The notes: a model not told the origin generated them from the sequence alone. Positions 50,239-59,099 are shown, counted from the stretch's first letter. The stretch is DNA of 64,000 nucleotides from Aquisalibacillus elongatus (GCF_003843875.1 NZ_RKRF01000012.1:62001-126000), one strand, 5' to 3'. Numbers and translations: made by a program.

Positions 50239-51771
50239 TTATGAATTTGCTATATCTCGAACTTGATCAAATTCTTCTTCAACTTCATCAGTTGGTTTTC
50301 TAGAGATTAAACTGAAGATAATCGCGACTAAACCAGCTAAGATGAAGCCAGGAACCAATTCGTAAACTTGGCCAATATCTCCAAAATAATCATTTTCTAT
50401 AACAACATATCTCCAGACAACAGCAGTTACTGCACCAGTGATGATACCGAGAAATGCTCCTAGTGCCGTTAACCTCTTCCAGAACAGGGCGAGAAGTATT
50501 ACCGGTCCAAAGGCTGAACCAAAGCCGCCCCAAGCAAATTCTACTAATTCAAGTACAAGCCCATCACTAGACTTCGCAATGATGATAGCTAAGATTGCAA
50601 TAATAACAACAGATATTCTTGCAACCCAAACTAATTCGTTATTAGATGCATTTTTACGTAACAGTCCTTTGTAAAAGTCTTCTGCGAAAGCTGAGGACGA
50701 TACAAGTAATTGAGAGTCAATCGTACTCATAATTGCCGCTAAGATAGCCGCTAATAAAACACCCGCTACAACAGGATGCGTTAACAATTGAGTTAGCGCA
50801 ATAAAGACGGTCTCTTCATTACCTAAAACGCCACCTTCAACAGCAATTCCTCTTTCAGCAAGCGCCGCTGAAACATCGGCCGTTGCGATATAAGCATAAC
50901 CTGAAATACCTACAGCAATCGCGCCGAATAAGGATAGGACCATCCAGCCCATACCGACGAATCTTGCAGTTGGTACATCTTTATGTGACCTAATCGCCAT
51001 GAAACGTACTAGAATATGAGGTTGACCAAAATAACCTAATCCCCATGCTAATGATGAAATAATACCAATCGATCCAACACCTTGAATCATTTCAAGGTTA
51101 CTACCATCTGACATACTGCCAACGACATTGATCGTCTCTTGAAAGCCGCCAGCACTTTGAATCGCAATAATCGGAAGAATGATCAACGCTAAGAACATTA
51201 AGATCCCTTGAATAAAATCAGTCCAACTTACCGCAATAAAACCACCAAGGAATGTATAACCAATAATAACAATACTACCAATAATTAATGCAGCATTTTC
51301 CGATAAACCAAAACTACTACTAAATAATGTCGCGCCACCCACAAGCCCTGATGCAGTATAGAACGTAAAGAATAATAAAATAACTGCAGCAGATGCAATA
51401 CGAAGCGCTTTTGTCCGATCACGGAAACGATTTTCAAAAAAGTCTGGAATCGTAATCGCATTATTCGAAACTTCTGTGTAAATTCTTAAACGTTTAGCAA
51501 CAAATTGCCAGTTCAAGTACGCACCTACTGTTAAACCAACCGCGATCCACGCAGATCCTAGTCCACTAACATAAATCGCACCTGGTAACCCCAAAATCAA
51601 CCAACTACTCATATCCGACGCACCAGCACTTAATGCGGTAACACCCGGGCCTAACTTACGCCCACCAAGAAAGTAGTCTGATAGATTGCTAGTTAGTCGA
51701 TATCCAATAACACCTAAGACAAGCATACCGACTATGTAAATTAAAAACGTGACTAAAGTAGCTGTATCCAT
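50239..51771 (-). CDS. putP: Sodium/proline symporter PutP
   Basis: A 510-residue SSS-family carrier with 13 membrane segments. LGGRKLGPGVTALSAGASDMSSWLILGLPGA is the PutP signature (the Asp and Ser residues form the Na+ and proline sites), then WQFVAKRLRIYTE, GYFGQPHILVRFMAI near residue 250 and STIDSQLLVSSSAFAEDFYK near 340. It co-transports proline with sodium, either for nutrition (PutP) or osmoprotection (OpuE); the two cannot be told apart by sequence. It overlaps by 1 base (TAATG) a 36-codon upstream gene, so the pair is translationally coupled. Confidence 0.92.
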   Translation of the reverse strand: MDTATLVTFLIYIVGMLVLGVIGYRLTSNLSDYFLGGRKLGPGVTALSAGASDMSSWLILGLPGAIYVSGLGSAWIAVGLTVGAYLNWQFVAKRLRIYTEVSNNAITIPDFFENRFRDRTKALRIASAAVILLFFTFYTASGLVGGATLFSSSFGLSENAALIIGSIVIIGYTFLGGFIAVSWTDFIQGILMFLALIILPIIAIQSAGGFQETINVVGSMSDGSNLEMIQGVGSIGIISSLAWGLGYFGQPHILVRFMAIRSHKDVPTARFVGMGWMVLSLFGAIAVGISGYAYIATADVSAALAERGIAVEGGVLGNEETVFIALTQLLTHPVVAGVLLAAILAAIMSTIDSQLLVSSSAFAEDFYKGLLRKNASNNELVWVARISVVIIAILAIIIAKSSDGLVLELVEFAWGGFGSAFGPVILLALFWKRLTALGAFLGIITGAVTAVVWRYVVIENDYFGDIGQVYELVPGFILAGLVAIIFSLISRKPTDEVEEEFDQVRDIANS

Positions 51772-51881
51772 TATTTATTCCCCCTCGCTCTCAACATCGA
51801 AATAAACGACAGAATAACGGTTAAGGACATTGGTACAACTAACCAAAACCATGTCACCAGTGAAATACTGTAATTCTCCAT
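51771..51881 (-). CDS. Small single-pass companion of PutP (symporter small accessory protein type)
   Basis: A 36-residue peptide, MENYSISLVTWFWLVVP to ...RARGNK, with one membrane helix from about residue 8 to 28 and a basic end. GGAGGCG precedes the ATG by 6 bases, and its TAA shares the A with the putP ATG. Small one-helix proteins encoded immediately upstream of SSS or NSS carriers are known in Bacillaceae and thought to help assembly or activity. It is easily missed because of its size. Confidence 0.75.
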   Translation of the reverse strand: MENYSISLVTWFWLVVPMSLTVILSFISMLRARGNK

Positions 51882-52012
51882 TTAGACGCCTCCTCAAGTT
51901 TTTTCTTCTTTCCAGTTTAATTGTATATTAACTTTCAGAAAAATGAAAATCTTAATAGATAATATTCACTAGATGGTTGTCTATGCTTGTTTTTCAAAAA
52001 TAAATATGAAAA

Positions 52013-52510
52013 CTAATACTGTTTCTTTAATCTGGATTTTGATACAAAATAAAACACAGCACCAAATACACTTCCGCCAAGAGCCCATGTCACTAAATTG
52101 ACAGCATTAAAGGTTATGTTACCAGTTGATATGTATGGAAAAATATAGTCCATTAGCACCAGCATCGTTAATCCCCAGAAAACGCCTGCAAGCGTCGAAG
52201 ATTTCTTAAGTTGCTTTATCTTATTAATATATTCCTCTTCAGACTCACAATCTGTTTCGTCCAATCCCTTTTTCCTAATCCGAATCGTAATCATGAACGC
52301 ATAAACCATATTAACTAAAAACAATAGTACCGTCACTAATGAAATTTGATTAGACATTGTATCCATGACTAAACTAACGAACATCAAAGTCATTGATAAG
52401 TACCAGAGTACGATTCCTGAAAAAGCTAATTCCTTATAAATTTCATGCTTTTGATACTCATCACGATCATCCAAAACGCCAATAAACTGTTTAAGCAATT
52501 TTTGTTTCAT
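52013..52510 (-). CDS. DUF3278-type membrane protein
   Basis: A 165-residue protein with a soluble N-terminus (LKQFIGVLDDRDEYQKHEIYKEL) and four membrane segments (about 33-53, 58-78, 103-122, 136-155). The paired arrangement with a short XRE regulator, where the stop of the regulator overlaps this ATG by 4 bases, is typical for DUF3278 genes. The ATG at 52510 follows GGGGTGGGG; a longer frame has no better RBS. Function unknown; expression is presumably set by the partner regulator. Confidence 0.75.
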   Translation of the reverse strand: MKQKLLKQFIGVLDDRDEYQKHEIYKELAFSGIVLWYLSMTLMFVSLVMDTMSNQISLVTVLLFLVNMVYAFMITIRIRKKGLDETDCESEEEYINKIKQLKKSSTLAGVFWGLTMLVLMDYIFPYISTGNITFNAVNLVTWALGGSVFGAVFYFVSKSRLKKQY

Positions 52511-52701
52511 AATACCCCACCCCAAAACAATGAATTTAAATCCGTCTCAAGCTCCACGGCCAGTGAAATACACAACGACAACGATGGGTTGTATTTCCCA
52601 TTTTCGATCAAATTAACCGTCTGCCGTGCAACGCCAACCCGCCTGGCGAGCTCCATTTGCGTCATACCACGCTTCGTTCGGTACTCTTTTACTCTATTCA
52701 A
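52507..52701 (-). CDS. Short XRE-family HTH regulator
   Basis: A 64-residue protein consisting of only an HTH_3 domain: RVKEYRTKRGMTQMELARRVGVARQTVNLIENGKYNPSLSL, the class of YozG-like regulators. The start is TTG at 52701 with GGGGA 6-7 bases upstream; a frame reaching 52761 would run through the promoter. It overlaps the DUF3278 gene by 4 bases. Two 18-base near-palindromes lie over its promoter, so it is most likely autoregulated. Confidence 0.85.
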   Translation of the reverse strand: MNRVKEYRTKRGMTQMELARRVGVARQTVNLIENGKYNPSLSLCISLAVELETDLNSLFWGGVL

Positions 52702-52727
52702 AGAAGATCCCCTTTCAAAAAGGTATG

Positions 52728-52773
52728 TGTCTAATATATATGACATAACGATTAGTGTCAATTATATATGACA
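52728..52773 (-). promoter_or_regulatory. Promoter with twin operators of the XRE/DUF3278 operon
   Basis: Two near-palindromes, TGTCTAATATATATGACA (52728-52745) and TGTCAATTATATATGACA (52756-52773), centres 28 bases apart. On the minus strand the second contains -35 TTGACA and the first contains -10 TATATT, with a 17-base spacer. Both promoter boxes are thus covered by operator-like sites. Confidence 0.8.
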
Positions 52774-52822
52774 CACAAGTTTAAAGAAAAACGTGCAACA
52801 GCACGCTCTCATGTAAAACTTT

Positions 52823-53020
52823 TCAATGTTCATTCTTAGACTTCAAAACCATATAAGTAAATGGTAAACCAAAGACCACCCCTCCAGCCAAAATACCTGC
52901 TGATGTTGCCAAATAACTTATGAAATCTTCAGGTGTTCGAAACAAATAATCCATACCATACATAGCTAAGCCTACCGTAACCGGCAGAAATATAACGTAG
53001 AATAATATATATTTTTTCAT
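52823..53020 (-). CDS. Small two-pass membrane protein, unknown function
   Basis: A 65-residue protein with membrane helices at about 4-22 and 36-57 and a charged end (KSKNEH). AGAGAGGG lies upstream of the ATG. It is the last gene of a leftward run of four membrane-related genes (54853 to 52823) with gaps of 13-16 bases, ahead of the separately promoted XRE pair. No family recognised. Confidence 0.6.
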   Translation of the reverse strand: MKKYILFYVIFLPVTVGLAMYGMDYLFRTPEDFISYLATSAGILAGGVVFGLPFTYMVLKSKNEH

Positions 53021-53033
53021 ATAAACCCTCTCT

Positions 53034-53258
53034 TTATGAATCGTTTTCGCCTGAACAGTCCTTTGATTTTTCTTGTTTAGTGATCCTATTATTATGCAAC
53101 AAACCGCCGATACAAAGCCCTAAGAAAAATGTAGATAGAATAAAAAAGATCGTCGCATGACCATATGAAGAATCACTAATGCTTCTTTGTACATACATCC
53201 ACAATGTAATCGTACTAAAAAACAAACTTAGCAATATGAGAGGATGAATTTTCGCCAT
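53034..53258 (-). CDS. Small two-pass membrane protein, unknown function
   Basis: A 74-residue protein with hydrophobic segments at about 5-22 and 35-54 and a polar, charged tail (NNRITKQEKSKDCSGENDS). The ATG at 53258 is 5 bases after GGGGAGG; the longer frame begins inside the preceding gene and has no RBS. It lies 13 bases after the stop of the 417-aa gene, so it is probably co-transcribed. No family recognised. Confidence 0.6.
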   Translation of the reverse strand: MAKIHPLILLSLFFSTITLWMYVQRSISDSSYGHATIFFILSTFFLGLCIGGLLHNNRITKQEKSKDCSGENDS

Positions 53259-53271
53259 ATGAACCTCCCCT

Positions 53272-54525
53272 TCATTCATCTAAACCTTCTCTTATTTGAC
53301 CATTCGTAGCATCCACAGCGACGTCACAATCTAGTTTACTAAATAACAAGTAAGCATTTTGTTCTGGAATAAATACATAACGCGACGTTAATGTCACATA
53401 AGGTTTTAATTTTTTGTATGCCTCTATGTAACTTACTGCCACACGACCTGCATGTTCAAATGACTGCATGATCTCCAAGAAAAACACATTATCTACATAG
53501 TTAAGCACTTTTTGCTTTTCTGTATCGATAAATAAAGATAGTTTCCTAGTGACTGGTTCACGCTTCTGATCTTCAGCTAATCTTAATGTGGCTACTAAAT
53601 AACCTTGATCACAGTGTAATGTCTCTAACATCCATGGCCCTTCTTCTGCATAGTGATGACCTAAAAATGCATTAGATAGTTTCGTTGATACCTCTAGTTC
53701 TAGTTGCGTTATTGGTTGAACATCGGGGCTAGGCGTACGATTCCAAGCATCTTTTAACGAAACATCTTCTGGTGTCTCAATAGGCTCTTCTTGATAAGGA
53801 TCTTCTGATAAATGGTCCTGAGATAACTGATGGTTAATTAATTCGCGTTGAACCGAAATAATCGGGCGTGTAAATAAATGGTGATTTCTGATAAACACTT
53901 CCTCTATAGCATATATAGGCGTTATGATCTCTCTTTCAACATCAGGTGCATCCAATAATCGACACTGGTCCTGCACAATGGACTCAACTTGATCAAACTC
54001 TACTTCATAGGCTTCTTCCTCAACCATCCCCTCAGATGGAAATGGCCCAATAAAAGAGTAAAACACAAGTCGATTCTGATCATCCAATTGGACTTCAATT
54101 AAACCTTGAGGCGATGTTTCGACTTGATTCCAACAAGATCCAAATTGAAATCGCCCCTCACGCTCATTTTTCAATACAAACTGCTTTTCATAGACAAGAC
54201 CTGTTTCTTGTTCTATCCAAGAAATAATAGAGTTAGTATCATAATATTGAAACCTGATTCCATCCGCATATGTTTTTCCATGAACGAATACCGCTGAATA
54301 AACTTGCTTCTTATGTATATCGACTTCAATTACAGCTGCCCCTGTTGGATTAGATCCATCTTCCGGTTCCTCAATCCCCTTTGGAAACCATTCCGTTGTT
54401 AGAATATAGTTTGTTTCTTTAAACTCATTTACGCGACGATCAAGATGGTGTCGCTTAAGTTCATACGACTCTAAACCAAATTTTTCACCCATGTCATTTG
54501 CAATCTGTTGCAATCTTGAGTCCAT
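53272..54525 (-). CDS. Acidic soluble protein, unknown function
   Basis: A protein of about 417 residues, strongly acidic, without signal peptide or membrane helix. It reads as two similar halves of beta-strand and helix with PepSY/YcdB-like features: AVIEVDIHKKQVYSAVFVHG in the first half, SLFIDTEKQKVLNYVDNVFF and DCDVAVDATNGQIREG in the second. The middle (about 235-285) is Glu/Asp/Pro-rich. The ATG at 54525 has GAAGAGG 11 bases upstream; another ATG at 54549 overlaps the stop of the gene before by 8 bases. It lies within an operon of small membrane proteins. I do not recognise a function. Confidence 0.65.
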   Translation of the reverse strand: MDSRLQQIANDMGEKFGLESYELKRHHLDRRVNEFKETNYILTTEWFPKGIEEPEDGSNPTGAAVIEVDIHKKQVYSAVFVHGKTYADGIRFQYYDTNSIISWIEQETGLVYEKQFVLKNEREGRFQFGSCWNQVETSPQGLIEVQLDDQNRLVFYSFIGPFPSEGMVEEEAYEVEFDQVESIVQDQCRLLDAPDVEREIITPIYAIEEVFIRNHHLFTRPIISVQRELINHQLSQDHLSEDPYQEEPIETPEDVSLKDAWNRTPSPDVQPITQLELEVSTKLSNAFLGHHYAEEGPWMLETLHCDQGYLVATLRLAEDQKREPVTRKLSLFIDTEKQKVLNYVDNVFFLEIMQSFEHAGRVAVSYIEAYKKLKPYVTLTSRYVFIPEQNAYLLFSKLDCDVAVDATNGQIREGLDE

Positions 54526-54541
54526 TGTATAATCATCCTCT

Positions 54542-54853
54542 TCATTCATACCTAAACCAATCTTTTTTAACTAAAACGACAATCGCCCAGAGCATATTTA
54601 GCATAATCAAGCCAAATCCAGCCCACAACAAAATGTGCTGAGCATAATAATCCCCAACTAACAACACTCCAATAGCAAGGGCCATTACCAACACTATTTT
54701 CCCTACAAACTTCGCCAGCCGCACTTTATCTATTTCTTCACGTTCTGATTTTGATAAAAGATTGTACCCAGCAATTAAGTAAGTAGCTTTCCCATTCAAC
54801 AAAATGATCCCTAAGGTGACTAAAATTATCACAGTGATTGCACCCGTAATCAT
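54542..54853 (-). CDS. DUF3784-like membrane protein
   Basis: A 103-residue protein with three membrane helices (about 3-20, 49-68, 74-96) and the short motif LLNGKATYLIAGYNLLSKSEREEID that resembles DUF3784 proteins. The ATG at 54853 is 8 bases after GGTGG; a GTG four codons earlier overlaps that box. First gene of a leftward cluster with the acidic protein and two small membrane genes. Function unknown. Confidence 0.7.
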   Translation of the reverse strand: MITGAITVIILVTLGIILLNGKATYLIAGYNLLSKSEREEIDKVRLAKFVGKIVLVMALAIGVLLVGDYYAQHILLWAGFGLIMLNMLWAIVVLVKKDWFRYE

Positions 54854-54931
54854 ACACTCTACCACCTTTAAGAATATTCTACATAATTTTACGGATTAGG
54901 TGTCTAAATGGTTTCATCTTAGATCATAAAC

Positions 54932-54963
54932 AAAAAAGTCATTGAACATACCAGTTCAATGAC
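54932..54963 (-). terminator. Rho-independent terminator of argS
   Basis: 10-bp stem GTCATTGAAC / GTTCAATGAC with a 6-base loop, followed on the minus strand by TTTTTTG. It starts 9 bases after the argS stop. Confidence 0.88.
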
Positions 54964-54972
54964 CTTTACGTT

Positions 54973-56664
54973 TTACATATTGTCTGGTGCTTTAATCCCA
55001 AGTAATCTCAAACCTTCTTTCAATACGATCGTAACACTTCTAACTAAAGCAATTCTTGATTCTAGTTGTTCATCATCGTTTAAGATTTTGACGTTGGCAT
55101 AGTATTTATTAAAGTCTCTGCTTAGGTCTATTAAATACTTTGCTATTTGAGATGGCTCATAGTATTCAAAAGCTTTTACAATAATTTGGGGAAACTTCTC
55201 TATGGACTTTATAACCGGCCAACTATAATCATCCGTTAAACCTTCAATGCCAGAAGTATCCGACTTAACCTCGGATTTTCTTAAAATGGATTTCGCTCTT
55301 GCATGTGTGTATTGAACATATGGCCCTGTTGAGCCTTCAAACCGCAGCATATCATCTAGCGAAAATTCAACATTACTTGTTCGTTCATTTTTTAAATCAT
55401 GAAATATAATCGCCCCTATGCCTACCATCTTTGCGACTTCATCCTTATCCTGCAGATTAGAGTTTTTATCTTCAATATTTTCCTTCGCCATACGAATAGC
55501 ATCTTCAATGACTTGTTCTAATAAGACCACTTTTCCTTTTCTCGTGGACATCTTCTTACCGTCTTTCAAAATAAAACCAAACGGAACGTGCGTAAGTTTT
55601 TCCGCCCACGAATACTCACCTTTTTCCAAAACAGACTTGAGTTGATTAAAATGAAGCGACTGTTCATGCCCTACGACGTAGATCGATTTCTCGAATTGAT
55701 ACGTCTTATACCGATACATCGCAGCAGTCAGATCTCTTGTTGCATACAGAGTGGCCCCGTCTGACTTTCTAAGTAAACAAGGTGGCAATTGGTATTCGTC
55801 TAAATTAACCACTTCAGCGCCTTCAGATGTTGTAACTAACCCGTTCTGGTGTAATTTTTCGATAGTTTCATCCATAAGGTCATTATAAAAAGCCTCTCCT
55901 TGGTAGGAGTCAAACTCTACATTTAGGAGTTGATAAATTTTAGAAAACTCCTTTAGTGACTCTCCCTTAAACCACTCCCAAAGGTTTAGCGCTTCTTTAT
56001 CTCCTGCTTCTAATTTACTAAACCACTCACGGGCCTTCGATTCTAATTCATGATATTTTTCAGCTTCTTCGTGGAATTTGACGTAGAGTTCTAATAGTTC
56101 CTTGATTGGGTCTGCCTGAATCTTGTCATCATCACCCCAAAGCTTATAAGCGACGATTAATTTGCCAAACTGAGTTCCCCAGTCCCCCAAATGGTTGACT
56201 TTAACAACTGAGTACCCACATTTATCAGCAATTTTTGCGAGTGAATTTCCAATAACCGTAGACCTTAAATGCCCCATTGAAAATGGTTTGGCGATATTAG
56301 GAGAAGAAAAATCAATCACAATGTTATGATCTTTTCCAAAATCATAAGAACCATATTCCTCATCTTGAGTCATAACAGTTGTTAAAACGTCACGACTGAC
56401 CATTTGTTTATTTAAAAAACCATTTACATATGGACCATCCGCAACAACCTTTTCAAAGCCTGGATAGTGGACCTGATCAGCTAACTGCTGCGCTATTTCT
56501 ACTGGTGACCGTTTCAATTTTTTAGCCAATACGAAACAAGGAAAAGCTAAGTCACCCTGCTGGTCGAATTTAGGTACTTCTATGATGGATTTAATATCTT
56601 CCTCTGATAAAACTCCCTCTAATTGTTCAGCTATAGCTACTGAAAAATCATTTACATACTTCAC
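54973..56664 (-). CDS. argS: Arginyl-tRNA synthetase
   Basis: A 563-residue class I synthetase of usual length that charges tRNA-Arg. The N-terminal Add-1 domain covers about 1-110, the HIGH-equivalent is SSPNIAKPFSMGHLRST near residue 120, the KMSKS-equivalent is KDGKKMSTRKGK near 370, and the DALR anticodon domain ends in LLRLLGIKAPDNM-like sequence (LLGIKAPDNM). The GTG at 56664 follows GGGGGG by 6 bases. A T-box leader with an arginine specifier precedes it, so uncharged tRNA-Arg should turn it on. Confidence 0.93.
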   Translation of the reverse strand: MKYVNDFSVAIAEQLEGVLSEEDIKSIIEVPKFDQQGDLAFPCFVLAKKLKRSPVEIAQQLADQVHYPGFEKVVADGPYVNGFLNKQMVSRDVLTTVMTQDEEYGSYDFGKDHNIVIDFSSPNIAKPFSMGHLRSTVIGNSLAKIADKCGYSVVKVNHLGDWGTQFGKLIVAYKLWGDDDKIQADPIKELLELYVKFHEEAEKYHELESKAREWFSKLEAGDKEALNLWEWFKGESLKEFSKIYQLLNVEFDSYQGEAFYNDLMDETIEKLHQNGLVTTSEGAEVVNLDEYQLPPCLLRKSDGATLYATRDLTAAMYRYKTYQFEKSIYVVGHEQSLHFNQLKSVLEKGEYSWAEKLTHVPFGFILKDGKKMSTRKGKVVLLEQVIEDAIRMAKENIEDKNSNLQDKDEVAKMVGIGAIIFHDLKNERTSNVEFSLDDMLRFEGSTGPYVQYTHARAKSILRKSEVKSDTSGIEGLTDDYSWPVIKSIEKFPQIIVKAFEYYEPSQIAKYLIDLSRDFNKYYANVKILNDDEQLESRIALVRSVTIVLKEGLRLLGIKAPDNM

Positions 56665-56682
56665 AAAATCCCCCCAAAAAAT

Positions 56683-56925
56683 AAAAAACTCGCCTCTAAT
56701 TTAGAGACGAGATCACCCGTGGTACCACTCTTATTGTTCATAACAGAACCAACTTCAATCACTGTTAACGGGCATGACCCGGCCACACCTACTAACTATT
56801 CAGGTGGCTCCTCAGAAGTGCGGTTCACCTTGATGCGTCTACCAGGCTCACACCCACCCTAGCTCGCTAAAAGACCCTACCAAAGCTACTCTCTTCCTCA
56901 TAGGACTTAAGATATTAGACATTAT
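56683..56925 (-). ncRNA. T-box riboswitch controlling argS, specifier CGC (Arg)
   Basis: Minus strand: stem I with AGCGAGCTAGGG and GTGAGCC, specifier loop GTGAAC-CGC-AC (the CGC at 56820-56822), stem III region, then the T-box core AGAGTGGTACCACGGG and a terminator CTCGTCTCTAAA / TTTAGAGGCGAG-type hairpin with TTTTTT at 56683-56712. The specifier matches arginine, as expected for the gene that follows. Confidence 0.93.
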
Positions 56926-56966
56926 TATATACAACTTAGAAAAATTTAGCAAACTTATTTATTAAA

Positions 56967-57338
56967 CTAATTTCGCCAAAAACTCGTATGTTCGGCCTTA
57001 TCCTCTATATTAAACTCAATCATCTTTTCAAGTAGAGAGTAATTCAAATCACTTTTCCAAGGGATTCGAATAATTTGTTTAGTGTAATCATAACCCGCTT
57101 TCTTTATATCCTCTTCTAAATGTTTAATTGTAACAGCTTCTGGCGCGACAGACATATGTTTTTTAGCCACACTAAAAGCAATAATAAATGTCCCATGATC
57201 TGTATACATCGGTTGATTCCACTTAATTGCTTTTTCTAGTTGTGGATATTTATGATCAAGCCAATTAAATATTTCTTCTAAACGCTCACGGTGCGAGGTT
57301 TTTTCAATATTGGCTAAAAATTCTTCAAAGGTTTCCAT
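56967..57338 (-). CDS. Frataxin-like iron chaperone (YdhG/Fra, DUF1801 family)
   Basis: A 123-residue protein of the DUF1801 fold: FNWLDHKYPQLEKAIKWNQPMYTDHGTFIIAFSVAKKHMSVAPEAV and the C-terminal IIRIPWKSDLNYSLLEKMI. B. subtilis Fra (YdhG) of this family delivers iron for Fe-S and haem synthesis. The surface acidic residues that bind iron are plausible but cannot be pinned down here. RBS AGGAGG is 7-8 bases before the ATG. Monocistronic, on the same strand as argS and upstream of its T-box leader. Confidence 0.8.
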   Translation of the reverse strand: METFEEFLANIEKTSHRERLEEIFNWLDHKYPQLEKAIKWNQPMYTDHGTFIIAFSVAKKHMSVAPEAVTIKHLEEDIKKAGYDYTKQIIRIPWKSDLNYSLLEKMIEFNIEDKAEHTSFWRN

Positions 57339-57391
57339 ACCGATTCCTCCTATGAACTACATTATTATCTAATTATGTACACCAATGTCAT

Positions 57392-57910
57392 TCACTTTCT
57401 GTGAGCTCCCCTCTGATCTTTCATATCAAATAATAGATGAATCAAGGAATGGTAGTACGGCAAAAATAAACCTTCTTCAATTTTTGATAGAATGACATCT
57501 TTAGAAGCCCACTTTACTTCTTGAACCTCCTCAGATGGTATAGGTAAACTAGGAAGTTCAACTTCTGTCCTCACAATAAAAATATCATCAAAACCATTCT
57601 CAAAATTGATAGTTAAGGAAGGACGTTGATTGGCCAAATTTAGCTCATACCCTAATTCTTCTTTTACTTCACGTTCAGCTGCTTGTTGAGGATCTTCACC
57701 AGCAATCGCACTTCCGCCAACTGTTAAATCCCACATATTCGGCCAATGGTCACGATCTGATTGCCGTTTTTGAATAAGCATTTCACCTTTTTCATTAAAA
57801 AGGCAAACATGCACAACTAAGTGGTAATCACCACTTTCAAAAGCATCTCCACGCCTTAATTGCCGATTCGTTCTGTTACGTTGTTTATCATAGATATCCC
57901 AGATTTCCAA
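57392..57910 (-). CDS. Nudix hydrolase (IDI/YfcD-like)
   Basis: A 172-residue Nudix enzyme. The box GGSAIAGEDPQQAAEREVKEELGY, positions about 65-88, keeps the REVKEE metal-binding core. The N-terminal part WDIYDKQRNRTNRQLRRGDAF and HLVVHVCLFNEKGEML place it in the group with isopentenyl-diphosphate-isomerase-like and YfcD proteins that hydrolyse nucleoside diphosphate derivatives. Substrate unknown. The start is TTG with AAAGGGGA upstream. It lies about 50 bases before the frataxin-like gene. Confidence 0.85.
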   Translation of the reverse strand: MEIWDIYDKQRNRTNRQLRRGDAFESGDYHLVVHVCLFNEKGEMLIQKRQSDRDHWPNMWDLTVGGSAIAGEDPQQAAEREVKEELGYELNLANQRPSLTINFENGFDDIFIVRTEVELPSLPIPSEEVQEVKWASKDVILSKIEEGLFLPYYHSLIHLLFDMKDQRGAHRK

Positions 57911-58080
57911 TTTTATTCCCCTTTCTATATCAGAAAACTTAATTCCAAAAGTAATGGCCTCTATTAAAAATATTGTTCTACTAAGTTAATAACTTAAATA
58001 TAACTGCTTCTTGCACTTATATCATAGCACATTGGAGGTGTGTTTCACCCATTTCCATTTTATCGACTGGAAAAATTAAA

Positions 58081-58110
58081 AAAGAGCAAATCTCATTGGA
58101 TCTGCTCTTT
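58081..58110 (-). terminator. Rho-independent terminator of the dus gene
   Basis: Stem AAGAGCA / TGCTCTT with further inner pairing GATCC-type, followed on the minus strand by TTTTTTAATTTTT. It begins 6 bases after the dus stop. Confidence 0.8.
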
Positions 58111-58115
58111 ATTAT

Positions 58116-59099
58116 TTAACGAACCAGTTGTTTGTAATTGCTTGCATAGGCATCTAGCAATTCACGTACTTCATCAGTCGACTCCGTGCTCATCAGCCTG
58201 TTTCTTAGTTCACTTGCCCCACGAAAACCTTTGACGTAAATCTTAAAGAATCGGCGGAGTGGTTTAAAGATTCTGGGCTCAAGTTCTTCTGAATATTTAT
58301 CATGAAGGTCGAGTTGCAAGCGCAAGAGATCAAGCAATTCTTCACTTGTGTGCTCCTTCTTCTCTTTTTCAAACGCAAAAGGATTATGGAAAACGCCACG
58401 ACCAATCATGACACCGTCGACACCATATTGTTCTACGAGCTCAAGTCCCTTCTGCCGATCTGGAATATCTCCATTAATTGTTAAAAGTGTATGAGGCGCC
58501 ACTTCATCACGGAGTTTCTTGATTTCCGGAATCAACTCCCAATGGGCTGGTACATTACTCATTTCTTTTTTCGTACGTAGATGGATGGAAAGGTTCACAA
58601 TGTCCTGTTCCAATAGATGGCGCAACCAATCATGCCACTCGTCCACTTCTGTATAACCCAGTCTCGTTTTAACGCTAACAGGTAGACCACCGGCTTTTGC
58701 CGCTTGAATAATATCAGCTGCGACATCCGGGCGACGAATAAGGCCGCAACCTTTTCCTTTCGTTGCCACGTTCGGCGCCGGACAGCCCATGTTAATATCA
58801 ATTCCACGATAGCCCATCTCAGCCATTCCGATACTCATTTCACGGAAATATTCAGGCTTATCTCCCCAAATATGAGCCACAATTGGTTGTTCGTCTTCCG
58901 TAAACGTCAAACGTCCGCGTAAACTATTTCTACCTTCTGGATGACAGTAACTTTCTGTATTTGTAAACTCTGTAAAAAACACATCCGGTCTAGCCGCTTC
59001 ACTAATCACATGCCGAAAAACGACATCCGTCACGGCTTCCATTGGCGCAAGCACAAAAAACGGCTTTGGTAACTCATGCCAAAAATTTTCCTTCATCAT
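58116..59099 (-). CDS. tRNA-dihydrouridine synthase (Dus, YfjN-like)
   Basis: A 327-residue flavoenzyme that reduces uridine to dihydrouridine in tRNA. The TIM-barrel begins [17 protein letters not shown]; the catalytic region [19 protein letters not shown] holds the active-site Cys, SVKTRLGY the FMN-binding part, and INGDIPD plus [15 protein letters not shown] close the barrel. It is close to B. subtilis YfjN by order too, since the neighbour gene is a YfjO-like methyltransferase. ATG at 59099 with AAGGG upstream; a second ATG follows directly. Confidence 0.9.
   Translation of the reverse strand: MMKENFWHELPKPFFVLAPMEAVTDVVFRHVISEAARPDVFFTEFTNTESYCHPEGRNSLRGRLTFTEDEQPIVAHIWGDKPEYFREMSIGMAEMGYRGIDINMGCPAPNVATKGKGCGLIRRPDVAADIIQAAKAGGLPVSVKTRLGYTEVDEWHDWLRHLLEQDIVNLSIHLRTKKEMSNVPAHWELIPEIKKLRDEVAPHTLLTINGDIPDRQKGLELVEQYGVDGVMIGRGVFHNPFAFEKEKKEHTSEELLDLLRLQLDLHDKYSEELEPRIFKPLRRFFKIYVKGFRGASELRNRLMSTESTDEVRELLDAYASNYKQLVR

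Noticed and set aside
58040-58234. A 64-codon plus-strand frame antisense to the end of dus
   Set aside because: It runs through the dus terminator and coding region; the AGGAGG-like sequence at 58034 does not sit at a proper distance from an ATG.
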